Shown here: positions 23,750 to 32,635 of the stretch, in pieces | Numbering within the stretch: position 1 is the stretch's first letter | How the letters are laid out: each line of letters opens with the position of its first letter | Origin: Candidatus Poribacteria bacterium | GTDB taxonomy: Bacteria; Poribacteria; WGA-4E; WGA-3G | NCBI GenBank assembly: GCA_022820835.1 | Contig: JAJEET010000130.1 | Span: 81,705 to 145,704, forward strand | DNA: 64,000 nucleotides | Reading direction: 5' to 3' | The notes under the pieces: generated by a model | What the model was told of the DNA's origin: nothing | Databases searched by the model: none | The model's input: the letters and a program-made list of their open reading frames with translations, nothing else | Translations under genes and position numbers: made by a program

Positions 23750-24271
23750 TTACTGTTTAGGGATAGTTTCTTGCTCCAGTGCTTGGAATTCTGCGGTGTT
23801 GCGAATATGTGCAAATGCGGGGTCCGCTTTTGCGGTGGAAAGTGCAGCTTTATCGGCACGAATCGCCTCACGTAGCGATGCAATGGATCGCGCGTTCTCT
23901 TCCTTCTGTAAATAGGCGACAGCGAGGTTATAATGCGCCTTCGCGAAGTTGATATCCAACTGCGTCGCACGTTCCCACACTTGAATGGCTCTGTCGAGTT
24001 CACCTTGATTCCCGTAGACGACACCTAACGTAAAGAACGGCATGACCCATCCTGGTTCGTTTTGGATCGCTAATTCGAGTTCGGTGATGGCTTGTGCAAA
24101 ATTGCCGTTCTCAGCAGATTGTATACCCCAGTTATAGTGTGCGACAGCGACTTCGTTGGGTTCAAGGGCATCCGTGTTTTGAGCGTACGGTATCGCTTTC
24201 GTGCCACACGCTGTGAGATAGAGTGTTAGACCTGCGATTAGAAATAGCGCGCCGAATCTATATAGAGTCAT
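23750..24271 (-). CDS. TPR-repeat lipoprotein
   Basis: 173 residues. A signal peptide ends in the lipobox LYLTACGTK, predicting lipid anchoring. Three to four tetratricopeptide repeats follow (VAHYNWGIQSAENGNFAQAITELELAI; PFFTLGVVYGNQGELDRAIQVWERAT; AHYNLAVAYLQKEENARSIASLREAI). Such repeats are protein-interaction scaffolds; the partner is unknown. GGAGGGAAACT before the ATG is a strong ribosome-binding site. It lies upstream of the two small membrane protein genes on the same strand, 28 bp away, and may share their transcript. Confidence 0.85.
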   Translation of the reverse strand: MTLYRFGALFLIAGLTLYLTACGTKAIPYAQNTDALEPNEVAVAHYNWGIQSAENGNFAQAITELELAIQNEPGWVMPFFTLGVVYGNQGELDRAIQVWERATQLDINFAKAHYNLAVAYLQKEENARSIASLREAIRADKAALSTAKADPAFAHIRNTAEFQALEQETIPKQ

Positions 24272-24342
24272 AGTTTCCCTCCATCGTTCCGTTACATTTT
24301 AGCAGAAGATAGGGTTAAAATCAAGGGTCAGTTTTTCGCAAT

Positions 24343-24367
24343 ATCGCGAGCACAGCTCGCTCCTACA
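24343..24367. repeat. REP-like palindrome (TGTAGGAGCGA family), intergenic
   Basis: Minus strand: TGTAGGAGCGAGCTGTGCTC followed by GCGAT. GCGAGC-ACA-GCTCGC forms a tight hairpin between the WD40 and TPR genes. The same TGTAGGAGCGA..TCGCGA structure occurs twice inside the coding region at 27525-27600. Confidence 0.6.
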
Positions 24368-24399
24368 AGAGAAGTTCAAATTTAGGGGAGCGCATCTGT

Positions 24400-26658
24400 C
24401 TATTTCGTTGGCACATTCCAGAGGAGAATGGTCCCCTCATCACCACTTAGGCTTGCTAAAGTTTTTCCGTCAGGTGCGAACGCCAGCGTACGAATGGAAC
24501 TTTTATGTCCATCAAAGGTGGCGAGGTGCTGGTGTGTAGGCATCTCCCATAGGTGAATTTTGCCACCTGTATCTCCGCTTGCGAGCGTTTTCCCGTCAGG
24601 CGAGAATGCTAACTCACAGACGACGTGTTTGTGTCCTTCAAGGCTTCCGATATGCTGTTGGTCGGTCACATTCCACAATTGGATGTGCTTATCTTGGGTT
24701 CCAACTGCCAAGGTTTCTCCATCGTGTGTGAATGCCAAGGCATAGATCCTGATATGACGGCGACCAAGCCGGACTAACAATTCGTTTCTCCAGTTCCCAG
24801 GCGTTTTAAGCGTTGCAATCCGTTTGCCGGTATGTGTGCTCCACAGGTCAGTCGCAGCCAGGTCAGTCGCAGCGTGGGAATCACTGCTGCTTGCCAATAT
24901 ACTTCCATCGGGTGTAAGTGCTATAGGACCCTGGACCGTTACAAGCTCTATAAGGTGGCGCGGCGGTTTATCAGTCGTTATATCCCAGATATCAATAGTC
25001 CTCTCAGTGGACTTAATCCGACCTTTCCACACATCGTCGAGATTGTTAACAACCAGTTTCTCGCTATTCGGTGTAAACACGAGTCCTTTGTGTGATCCAC
25101 TTGTAGAGATACTTGTATTCGGGAGCGTGTGAGCAGCGACCTGTTTGCTTGTCGTTAGGTCCCACTGCATGATGCCTTCTTGTTCAGTAATAAAGGCTTC
25201 TTGTTCGGTAACAGCGGTTAAGGTTACATTATCTGTGGCGAAGGCTAATCCCGCAATCTTGTGAGCAGCTGCTTTAATCGTGTTCTGTTTGGTACCGGTG
25301 TGTGTATCCCAGAGTTGGAGGTTACTGGTACTATCACCACTGGCGATGGTTTTTCCGTCGTGTGAGAATGCTAACGCTGTAAAAGGTTTCGTGTAACCTG
25401 TCGTGACAAGGCGCAGTTGCTTGGCGTTTTTCGTTTCTCTGACAGCAACGGTTCCGTGTGCGTCTGCGGTAACAAGGAGCGTCCCGTCCTGTGATAACAT
25501 AAAGCGTTCTGGAGAAATTTCAAACCATTCTACAACTGGGTTGTGTGTGGCAATTTCACTACGCGTGGCGATATCCCATATTGCGTAACCGTCGTCGTCT
25601 ATAATAGCGAGAATTTTGCCATCACCAGAAAACCGGACGTGCCTACCCTTCGGGAACTCGGCAATTTTACTGCGCGTTGCAACATCCCATATTGTACATT
25701 CACCGTACTCTATAATGGCGAGGGTTTTGCCATCGCCTAAAAACTCTATGCCTATACCGTACGGAAGTACTGTAAGTTGTTCACCTGTCTCCACATCCCA
25801 GAGTTCCGTTGGACCTCCACTCCCCCTTGATCCGCCCCAGTACGCAATTCGATGGGTAATCCCATTCACAAGTATTTTACCATCTGGTGAGAAATTTAAG
25901 CCGGTCACCCACTTCATAGCGGGTTGTCCATCCATAATTTTGTTTTTGTAGGTGTATGGTCTCGGGGATTGAATTGGAAGGGACGAGCTATCATCTGTTC
26001 GCACTACCAGTTCCCTTATCTCGCGACCGGTGTGTCCATCTTGTATGCTAATTGTGCCGTCCTTCTTACCAACTGCGAAGGTAACACTCCCCGTGTGATC
26101 GACGAAGGCATCCGCTGCAAGGGGCCAAATCCTGTCTTTTCCGAGTCTGATTTTAGGCCGTTTTGGACTCAGCATGTTTAATTGTTTTCCGGTGGTAATA
26201 TCCCAGAACCAGACTGTACCGTTCCAATTCTGACTGATGAGCGTTTTCCCATCGGTTGAGAATTTCAGGGCAATCGGGTGGGTGGCGTTACTGAGTGACA
26301 ACAGAGATTCACCGATCTCTGTGTTCCAGAGACGGATAGTTTCGTCGCGTGCACTGCTCGCGAGGATTTTTCCGTCCGGTGAAAATGCGACATGCGTCAC
26401 GGTCTCTGTGTGCCCTGTAAGCAGAGCAGTTTCGGATCCCGTGTGAATGTCGTATAGCCAGATGCCAATAGAACTCGCAACAGCCAAACGGGTATTATCG
26501 GATGAGAGCTGTATATCATTTATTACGCCTTTTCCGAGCCGTGCTTTGGCACCCTCCGGTAAATTGAGTCGGGTATAGTCCTGTGCCAAAGTATTCGTTA
26601 GAGATAGCGTTGAAAGAAGGAGTATGGCTAAAAGGCTGGAAAAATATGTGGTTTTCAT
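24400..26658 (-). CDS. Exported WD40-repeat protein
   Basis: 752 residues with a clear signal peptide (SSLLAILLLSTLSLTNTLAQ) followed almost entirely by WD40 repeats, e.g. GHTETVTHVAFSPDGKILASSARDETIRLWN, AFSHDGKTIASGDSTSNLQLWD and GHKHVVCELAFSPDGKTLASGDTGGKIHLWE. Around twelve to fourteen repeats would fill two beta-propellers. These are interaction platforms in the periplasm or outside the cell; no enzymatic domain is present. AAAGGAAAAG precedes the ATG. The next upstream gene starts beyond 26687, a gap of 29 bp, so it may be transcribed together with the Bax1-like/XPB genes although no functional link is evident. Confidence 0.9.
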   Translation of the reverse strand: MKTTYFSSLLAILLLSTLSLTNTLAQDYTRLNLPEGAKARLGKGVINDIQLSSDNTRLAVASSIGIWLYDIHTGSETALLTGHTETVTHVAFSPDGKILASSARDETIRLWNTEIGESLLSLSNATHPIALKFSTDGKTLISQNWNGTVWFWDITTGKQLNMLSPKRPKIRLGKDRIWPLAADAFVDHTGSVTFAVGKKDGTISIQDGHTGREIRELVVRTDDSSSLPIQSPRPYTYKNKIMDGQPAMKWVTGLNFSPDGKILVNGITHRIAYWGGSRGSGGPTELWDVETGEQLTVLPYGIGIEFLGDGKTLAIIEYGECTIWDVATRSKIAEFPKGRHVRFSGDGKILAIIDDDGYAIWDIATRSEIATHNPVVEWFEISPERFMLSQDGTLLVTADAHGTVAVRETKNAKQLRLVTTGYTKPFTALAFSHDGKTIASGDSTSNLQLWDTHTGTKQNTIKAAAHKIAGLAFATDNVTLTAVTEQEAFITEQEGIMQWDLTTSKQVAAHTLPNTSISTSGSHKGLVFTPNSEKLVVNNLDDVWKGRIKSTERTIDIWDITTDKPPRHLIELVTVQGPIALTPDGSILASSSDSHAATDLAATDLWSTHTGKRIATLKTPGNWRNELLVRLGRRHIRIYALAFTHDGETLAVGTQDKHIQLWNVTDQQHIGSLEGHKHVVCELAFSPDGKTLASGDTGGKIHLWEMPTHQHLATFDGHKSSIRTLAFAPDGKTLASLSGDEGTILLWNVPTK

Positions 26659-26687
26659 TGGGTTACTTTTCCTTTTTTTGTCTGAAC

Positions 26688-27974
26688 CTACACAAGCGAA
26701 TTCAGAATTGGGAGCAAGGTGCGCATTGTCGGGACATCGCGGAATGTGAAACCGAACTGTGAGAAATATTCGGACCCCTCAAGTGCCTCCGCGATGAGCG
26801 GCTTTTTTTCTAACTCCTTTGAGACACCGAGGATAAGGGATACATCTTTCTGTTCAGCGAGGGTGTTAAGTCTTGCAATGAGATGTCCCTGATGCCACGG
26901 ATGGAACAACTCAATGGCCGTCTCCACGCCGCTTTTGTGAACGAGTTGATAGTCTGGAAAGCAGTAGAAATCGCCTGTCAATGGAAGGAATTGACTCCCG
27001 GGACGAATCTGCCACTCCTCGGTTTTGTTTCGGAGCATCGTCTGAAAGAGTTGGATGTCTTCAGGGATATAGGCGAGAAACTGCTGTGAAATCGGTTTGA
27101 TACCGCAGGATTCATCAAGCGATAACCGAGAAACCCGCTTGTTTCTAAACTGGATTTCCGCAGTCAGTTCCCATTTCGGTTGATGCAATACGGCAAGGAA
27201 GAAATTCGCCAAATTCATACCGTAACGCTTCGTTTTGTAAAACAGGTTGAGCGGTCCGTCTACCGTAATCTCATACAGTTCTTCTTCTTTCCGAATTGTG
27301 GAGAGGAGTTGGTTAAATCTGAGGTACTTGAACAGTTGTCGGAGTTCGGCTGTCATAGAATCGGAGAGTTTTAACGTCAGCGAGTTGCAATGAAGGAGCA
27401 ATCCTTGTACCTGCGCAGCGTTGTAGCGATGCAGGAGGCGTTCAGCAGAAAGTGTATTGAACGTCAAAACCGGTTGGTTACTCGGTAAATCCGCGTAGAG
27501 TTTGGCACCCAATTCCACTTCTTCTGTAGGAGCGATCTCCGGTCGCGATCTGGCTGCTCTGGTTCCCTCTTCTGTAGGAGCAATCTCTGGTTGCGATCCC
27601 TCTGCTATTGTCTCTAACGCCCTATGCTGATAATCTTCGTAGTCTTGAAACTGTTCTTGTGAAAGCAGACGGCTTGTCTCTGTAAAGAGTTTCTTCCGAA
27701 ATGCGATCAGTGCTTCATTCGGTGCCGTATCAAACTCTGTCCGATCTAACAAAAGTTTTTCAAGTCCGCGTTTGACGATCGGTGCCTTTGGTGTGCTATC
27801 AATAACCTGCTTACTGACTTCCAAAAGCGTTGCGCGCGGCGTGTTTATTGAATCTTCAAAAATGGTGATCAATTGCTCGGCGATTGACAGTAGTTGTTCG
27901 TCAGTTGGGTTCACAAATTGCGGCGAAATTTGACCGCTCTTGATTTTATATTGAAGTAGGTCTTTGGTAAGCAT
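26688..27974 (-). CDS. DUF790 / Bax1-like nuclease partner of XPB
   Basis: 428 residues starting MLTKDLLQYKIKSGQISPQFV, typical of the DUF790 family, whose archaeal members (Bax1) form a helicase-nuclease complex with XPB. The middle SAERLLHRYNAAQVQGLLLHC and RYGMNLANFFLAVL and the C-terminal FYCFPDYQLVHKSGVETAIELFHPWH fit this family; the last segment carries the D..E..H nuclease-type residues. The gene lies directly downstream of an XPB-like helicase on the same strand, which supports the pairing. Unusual is an in-frame duplicate of a REP-like sequence giving RPEIAPTEE twice at about residues 126-155. The ATG follows CCGCAAGG at 12 nt, provided by a dispersed repeat. Confidence 0.85.
   Translation of the reverse strand: MLTKDLLQYKIKSGQISPQFVNPTDEQLLSIAEQLITIFEDSINTPRATLLEVSKQVIDSTPKAPIVKRGLEKLLLDRTEFDTAPNEALIAFRKKLFTETSRLLSQEQFQDYEDYQHRALETIAEGSQPEIAPTEEGTRAARSRPEIAPTEEVELGAKLYADLPSNQPVLTFNTLSAERLLHRYNAAQVQGLLLHCNSLTLKLSDSMTAELRQLFKYLRFNQLLSTIRKEEELYEITVDGPLNLFYKTKRYGMNLANFFLAVLHQPKWELTAEIQFRNKRVSRLSLDESCGIKPISQQFLAYIPEDIQLFQTMLRNKTEEWQIRPGSQFLPLTGDFYCFPDYQLVHKSGVETAIELFHPWHQGHLIARLNTLAEQKDVSLILGVSKELEKKPLIAEALEGSEYFSQFGFTFRDVPTMRTLLPILNSLV
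27525..27600. repeat. Two REP-like units translated within the Bax1-like gene
   Basis: TGTAGGAGCGATCTCC-GGTCGCGATC at 27525 and TGTAGGAGCAATCTCT-GGTTGCGATC at 27573, spaced 48 bp (16 codons). Each is the same palindrome family as the intergenic copy at 24343. On the minus strand both give a peptide of the form (R/Q)PEIAPTEE, in a linker region. Confidence 0.7.
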
Positions 27975-28071
27975 TTTTTAATTCGACCTTGCGATTAAAT
28001 GGCGCGGTTTTGGACTTTAGCGTTGTTTTCTCGAATCCGCTCTCCATTTCATTACGAGTTACATGATTTTA
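27975..28071. repeat. CCTTGCGG dispersed repeat, copy B (upstream of Bax1-like gene)
   Basis: ACCTTGCGA at 27986 and core AATCCGCTCTCCATTTCATT ACGAGTTACATGATTTT to 28070 match copies A and the pbpC composite. It fills nearly all of the gap between the Bax1-like ATG and the XPB stop codon. On the minus strand TCGCAAGG lies 12 nt before the ATG. Confidence 0.65.
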
Positions 28072-28085
28072 GACGATACGAATTT

Positions 28086-29462
28086 TTAAGGTGTCTGATA
28101 GGCGTCGTGCTGCCTGCGTCGCCTGTTGACGAAATGCTCGCCGGTCTGTTTAGAGACGAGTTCGTAAAGTACTGCCTGTTTGCCTTCGCGCTTGCGGAGG
28201 ATACGTCCGAGCCGCTGCACATGTTCCCTAACACTCCCGCTTCCTGAGACGATAATAGCAACATTCGCCTCGGGTACATCTACACCTTCATTCAGTACCT
28301 TCGAGGTAACCAAGATAGAATAGGTCCCGTCTCGGAATCCGTCCAAAAAATCGTTCCGCTCTTTAAGTTTCGTTTGATGCGTTAGCACCGGCAGAAAAAA
28401 ACGCGTCCCGATTTGATACGCCGTATCATTATCTTGTGTAAAGATGATAATCCGATCACCGCGATGCCGTTGAATCAGTTTCCACACCCACTCCTGTTTT
28501 GTAGTAGAGGCGAAACTCAGTTGTTTTTGCGTCAGATACGCTTTGAAAGCCGCGCGCCCTTCATCAGATTGAGACGCTTTCCAGAGGAATGTATGCCATC
28601 CGCGCGGGGTTCCCATATTGATTTTCGCCTGTTTGAGGAAGCTTAGGTAAGTCCGTCGCGCGTCCTCGTATTGCACCCGTTCCGTATCCTCCATCTCAAC
28701 TGCAATGGTCATAACGCGATATTCCGAAAGCGTTTTTCCTGAGAGCTCCTGTACCTTCGCTTCATAGCAACATTCGCCGACAAGCGCATAGAGGCGACTC
28801 TCTTTTCCGTCAACTCGTTCTGGTGTCGCTGTCAATCCCAATCGAAAAGGCGCGATGCTGCTGATCGCCGCGTATTGATACTGTTCTCCCGGTAGATGGT
28901 GGCATTCGTCAAAGACGACAAAGCCGAACCGATTCCCGTAATGCGGTGCGTGCATGACGGCGGACTGATAGGTTGTCACCGTAATATCTTGCAATTCGTG
29001 CTGACCGCCGCCGTAGCGTCCGATCTCTTGTCCGAAATGTTCACTCAACACACCGTGCCACTGGTGCATGAGGTCGATTGTCGGTACATGGATGAGTGTC
29101 GGACGTTGGGTGTCCGCGATGAGCAGAATTGCGATGAAGGTTTTACCGGCACCCGTCGGAAGACTGACGACACCACGCTTACCGTTGGCGTGCCACGCGT
29201 CGATCGCCTCTGTCTGGTATGGGTAAGGTGTGATTGATTTTTGATGTGTGAAGCGTTCGACAGTGAATTGTCTCGCTGTGTCCTGATATGCGATGTCGTG
29301 TGCGCGCAGCTGCGAGATAATCTTCCGATAGCGGTAGGCGGGTGTGCGGAAGGTGAGCGTACGCTCATCCCAACGGAGGTCTGGTAAATCTGATTGGAGT
29401 GCCTCTGGAACATTCTGTAGGACGAGAGTGCCTTTATCGAAGTTAATTTTAAGTGAAGTCAT
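28086..29462 (-). CDS. XPB-like superfamily 2 DNA helicase
   Basis: 458 residues from ATG 29462 (AGAGGTGAG upstream); a GTG three codons earlier is possible. An N-terminal DRD-like domain (residues 1-80) precedes the helicase core: PYPYQTEAIDAW, PTGAGKTFIA (motif I), HVPTIDLMHQW (Ia), FVVFDECHHLPG (II), LTATPER (III), then KVLNEGVDVPEANVAI (V) and VQRLGRILRKREGKQ (VI). This is the compact bacterial/archaeal XPB type. XPB opens DNA in nucleotide excision repair; with Bax1 it forms an unwinding and incision machine. The downstream gene is the Bax1-like protein, so a dedicated repair pair is likely. Confidence 0.9.
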   Translation of the reverse strand: MTSLKINFDKGTLVLQNVPEALQSDLPDLRWDERTLTFRTPAYRYRKIISQLRAHDIAYQDTARQFTVERFTHQKSITPYPYQTEAIDAWHANGKRGVVSLPTGAGKTFIAILLIADTQRPTLIHVPTIDLMHQWHGVLSEHFGQEIGRYGGGQHELQDITVTTYQSAVMHAPHYGNRFGFVVFDECHHLPGEQYQYAAISSIAPFRLGLTATPERVDGKESRLYALVGECCYEAKVQELSGKTLSEYRVMTIAVEMEDTERVQYEDARRTYLSFLKQAKINMGTPRGWHTFLWKASQSDEGRAAFKAYLTQKQLSFASTTKQEWVWKLIQRHRGDRIIIFTQDNDTAYQIGTRFFLPVLTHQTKLKERNDFLDGFRDGTYSILVTSKVLNEGVDVPEANVAIIVSGSGSVREHVQRLGRILRKREGKQAVLYELVSKQTGEHFVNRRRRQHDAYQTP

Positions 29463-29625
29463 TTTTCTCACCTCTGCTGAGGTCAGCAGACATTATTGAT
29501 TGCTTTTTGCTCTATTATATCAAATCAGTATGTAAGAATCAACGGCTTTTTCTTTCATCTTCCGCTTGATTTTCTGCTGCTATCGTGATAAAATAGGCGG
29601 AAAATAAAAGAGAGGAACAGAACAC

Positions 29626-30591
29626 GTGCTAAAACTTATACTCATGCCGCCACAGAACGCGGAATCACGCCAGTGGGCTGAGCGTATTCGTAATGAACTA
29701 CCGGTCTATACTGTCGTTTTACCGGAAACAGACGAAGCCGTAGCGGAACACCTTTCAGATGCTGATGCTGTCTGCGGTTGGGTGTCCCCTGAACAACTCC
29801 CGTTAGCGAAAAATCTGAGATGGCTACAGAACCCCGCAGCAGGTCCCTTTCCCGGCTACTATTACCCCGAACTGATTGAACATCCGGTCGTCGTTTGTAA
29901 CCCGCGCGGCATCTACAACGACCACATTGCACAGCATATCATGATGTTCGTACTCGCGCTTGCCCGCGGGTTACCCTATTACGTAGACGCACAACGTCAA
30001 GGTGTCTGGGACAAGGACGCACGCAAACACGGATATATTGACCTCGCACAGGCGACAGCGTTGATTGTCGGCGTTGGCGGCATCGGACATGAAACCGCAC
30101 GACTCTGCAGTGAATTCGGGATGAGGGTAATCGGCGTTGACGCGCGCTGGGAATATGAAGTGCCTTTTGTTGAAAAGCATGATCCAGCAGAACTTGACAC
30201 ACTGCTTCCGCTCGCTGACTTTGTGATAACCACGACTCCGCACACACCCGAAACCGAAGGGGTGTGGCACAAAGATCGGTTTGCTCGGATGAAAAACAGT
30301 GCTTATTTCATTAACATCGGGCGCGGTAAGACCACGAAACTTGCCGATCTCATCGCGGCACTTGAAGCGGGTGTCATTGCTGGATGCGGTTTAGACGTGT
30401 TTGAGGTTGAGCCGTTACCTGCTGAAAGTCCGCTCTGGCGATTGCCGAATGTGTTAATAACACCACATATCGCTGTTAAAGATGCGGAGAATCTTTCAGC
30501 ACGGCGGTTTGAAATTGTCTTAGAAAACGCACGCCGATTCGCTAACGGTGAACCCTTACAGAACATCGTCGATAAGGCGGCATGGTATTAG
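29626..30591 (+). CDS. D-2-hydroxyacid dehydrogenase
   Basis: 321 residues. Catalytic-domain halves flank an NAD-binding Rossmann domain with GVGGIGHETARLCSEFG (the GxGxxG loop at about residue 147), VDARWE ending the second strand, TTTPHTPETEGVWHKDRFARMKNSAYFINIGRGK and CGLDVFEVEPLPAESPLWRLPNVLITPHIA. The last contains the Glu and catalytic His of the family. The enzyme would reduce 2-oxoacids to D-2-hydroxyacids, or the reverse; substrate unknown. It starts with GTG after AGAGGA. The ending lies just before a dispersed repeat and a PhyH gene. Confidence 0.93.
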   Translation: MLKLILMPPQNAESRQWAERIRNELPVYTVVLPETDEAVAEHLSDADAVCGWVSPEQLPLAKNLRWLQNPAAGPFPGYYYPELIEHPVVVCNPRGIYNDHIAQHIMMFVLALARGLPYYVDAQRQGVWDKDARKHGYIDLAQATALIVGVGGIGHETARLCSEFGMRVIGVDARWEYEVPFVEKHDPAELDTLLPLADFVITTTPHTPETEGVWHKDRFARMKNSAYFINIGRGKTTKLADLIAALEAGVIAGCGLDVFEVEPLPAESPLWRLPNVLITPHIAVKDAENLSARRFEIVLENARRFANGEPLQNIVDKAAWY

Positions 30592-30622
30592 AAAAAGCTT
30601 TTAATTTACGGGCATCTGACTG

Positions 30623-30744
30623 CGCTCCATTACATTGCGCGCAGGTTTTTGAGATGTAGCCCCTAACCAAGTGGAGGGCGGATATACCGGAAGGCTCTTG
30701 ATGAGTGAAATCTAGCTGACCGAACCGCAAGGAAAAATTAAAAA
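30623..30744. repeat. CCTTGCGG dispersed repeat, copy D (upstream of PhyH-HEAT gene)
   Basis: Plus-strand GCGCTCCATTACATTGCGCG (from about 30624) and an inverted core AGTGGAGGGCGGATATACCG (from about 30672) lead to ACCGAACCGCAAGGAAAAAT ending at 30739. The arrangement is partly palindromic, like the composite in pbpC. The CCGCAAGG end points into the PhyH gene, as the others point into their genes, but the ATG expected 12 nt later is replaced by TCA. Confidence 0.65.
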
Positions 30745-30814
30745 TCAGTATCTTTTAAACGATGCGCATATCCGTCATTTTATTGTCAACGGGTATGTCA
30801 ATGTCACAGCAAAC

Positions 30815-32635
30815 GTGCCGACACATATCCACGAAACCATCTACAACAAAACGGATGCACTCTTCTCGGGTGCGATTGATTTCCGAGGCGACAGATATCA
30901 CAATCCGCTTAATAATGTTTTGCCAATGGTACCCGAACTGCAAGTTGTCTTGGAGTCTCCTGAGGTTCGCGGCGCGCTTACCAGTATTTTGGGGAACGGG
31001 TACGTCATGCATCCGCACCGTCACTGCCATCCAAATTTCAATTGGAGCACACCGCGCGGAAAAGAGAACGGCGAGGAACGGTTGATGATGCCGCTCCACA
31101 AAGATGGACACGCCGGTGGAAAACGACCCCGACATCGGACACCGCGTTGGGCAATCCTCTTCTACTATCCACAACCGTGTCCTGCTGAGCAGGGACCGAC
31201 CTGTATCATTCCCGGAACACAGTACATTCGAGAGTTCATGTTGGATGGTGAACGCTTGCCGCATGAAGTCCATGCCGAAGGTGAAAACGGGACGCGACGG
31301 CTCCCTGAGTATTTCTTAAATCGAAACATTGTTCCGATGTCCGGTGAACTCGGCACTGTCTGGATTATGCACTTTGATATGGTACATTCGTTCCTTCAGA
31401 ACTACGCCTCCCTGAATCGCTACGGAATGAAGTTCGTCTTTATGCGTACCGAGCAACCGAGGGTACCTTCCTGGGACAGCGAGACCGCTCTCTGGCAACC
31501 GCCGGAAATCAACCAGGTCCCTTACGACGCGGAGATCCTATGGACGTATATGTGGAATTGGATGTACGGTAAGTCAGATCTATATGAAACCGCGCGTCCG
31601 AAAACCGAAACGGATGTGGAAACAGCCATCGCGGCGTTGAAAACAGAGGACACAGCCGCACGTATGGAAGCCGCGAACACTTTAGGGTTCATGCGTGAGG
31701 ATACTGCCGAAGCGGTTTCCGCACTCGTCAATGCCCTTGAAGATAACTACGAACCGGTGCGACGAAACGCTACCTATGCACTCGGAGCAATCGGGGCATC
31801 GGCTGTTGAACCCCTCGCTGAGGCACTTGATGCGGAAAAAGAGGCGTTTGAGATGGAGCCGATTCTCCATATCTGTGACGCGGCGCATGGACTCGCAGCG
31901 ATTGGTGCACCTGCCGTTCCAACGCTCGTCGCTGCGCTAAAAGACGAACGCGAGAATGTCCGCGCATCTGCAGCGTATGCACTCGGTGAAATGGGACCGG
32001 TTGCAGCCGACGGAGTTGATGGACTCATCGCGTTGTTAACCGATACATCTGAAGAGGTACGCCGGCATGCAACTTCGGCGTTGGGTATGATTAAGGTGCC
32101 AGCATCAAAGACGGTACCGGCTTTGACACGGGTTCTTGAGGACCCAGAAGATACAGATTTAGCATTTTTTGCTGCGCAGGCGTTGACGCGTATTGGATCC
32201 GACGCAACAGAGGCTATTCCGGCGTTGAGCGAGGCACTTATGAACGAATCCGCTTATGTACGTGGATTCTCTTCGGAAGCATTGAGTCGAATCGGGACTG
32301 TCGAAGCGTTGCAAGCACTCGTACCGTTCTTACGGACAGCGCGTTGGTTCAACTACAGCAGAAGGCATGAACCGGCTTTCAAAATTGAACTCAAAGACGC
32401 AGCATCCGCACCCAGTGACGCAGATTCACTCGCGAAACTAATTCAAGAATGGACAGAACAGAAAGACATCCAATTACCGCAGGCAAAGGAAATTTCGCAG
32501 GATTCCGATACGCGATTTGAAGTAACCTTCAGCGACGGCAGACGCGTGACCGCAAGGGTTGAAGGGGATATCGTAAACCTCTACCATAGACCCCGTGTAG
32601 TGGACGGATTTAAAACGCATCAGTCAATGATGTGA
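30815..32635 (+). CDS. PhyH-family dioxygenase fused to HEAT repeats; start uncertain
   Basis: 606 residues from GTG 30815, but the coding frame clearly reaches further up: QYLLNDAHIRHFIVNGYVNV reads from 30746, the normal PhyH N-terminus, with no ATG. A single missing G after AT at 30744-30745 would restore ATG. The first 250 residues are a phytanoyl-CoA dioxygenase-type Fe(II)/2-oxoglutarate enzyme with MPLHKDGHAGG (HxD), CIIPGTQY and MHFDMVHSF holding the distal His. From about residue 270 come HEAT repeats, for example ARMEAANTLGFMREDTAEAVSALVNALED and VRRNATYALGAIGASAVEPLAEAL. HEAT arrays bind proteins; the fusion suggests an enzyme held in a complex. Substrate unknown. Confidence 0.85.
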   Translation: MPTHIHETIYNKTDALFSGAIDFRGDRYHNPLNNVLPMVPELQVVLESPEVRGALTSILGNGYVMHPHRHCHPNFNWSTPRGKENGEERLMMPLHKDGHAGGKRPRHRTPRWAILFYYPQPCPAEQGPTCIIPGTQYIREFMLDGERLPHEVHAEGENGTRRLPEYFLNRNIVPMSGELGTVWIMHFDMVHSFLQNYASLNRYGMKFVFMRTEQPRVPSWDSETALWQPPEINQVPYDAEILWTYMWNWMYGKSDLYETARPKTETDVETAIAALKTEDTAARMEAANTLGFMREDTAEAVSALVNALEDNYEPVRRNATYALGAIGASAVEPLAEALDAEKEAFEMEPILHICDAAHGLAAIGAPAVPTLVAALKDERENVRASAAYALGEMGPVAADGVDGLIALLTDTSEEVRRHATSALGMIKVPASKTVPALTRVLEDPEDTDLAFFAAQALTRIGSDATEAIPALSEALMNESAYVRGFSSEALSRIGTVEALQALVPFLRTARWFNYSRRHEPAFKIELKDAASAPSDADSLAKLIQEWTEQKDIQLPQAKEISQDSDTRFEVTFSDGRRVTARVEGDIVNLYHRPRVVDGFKTHQSMM

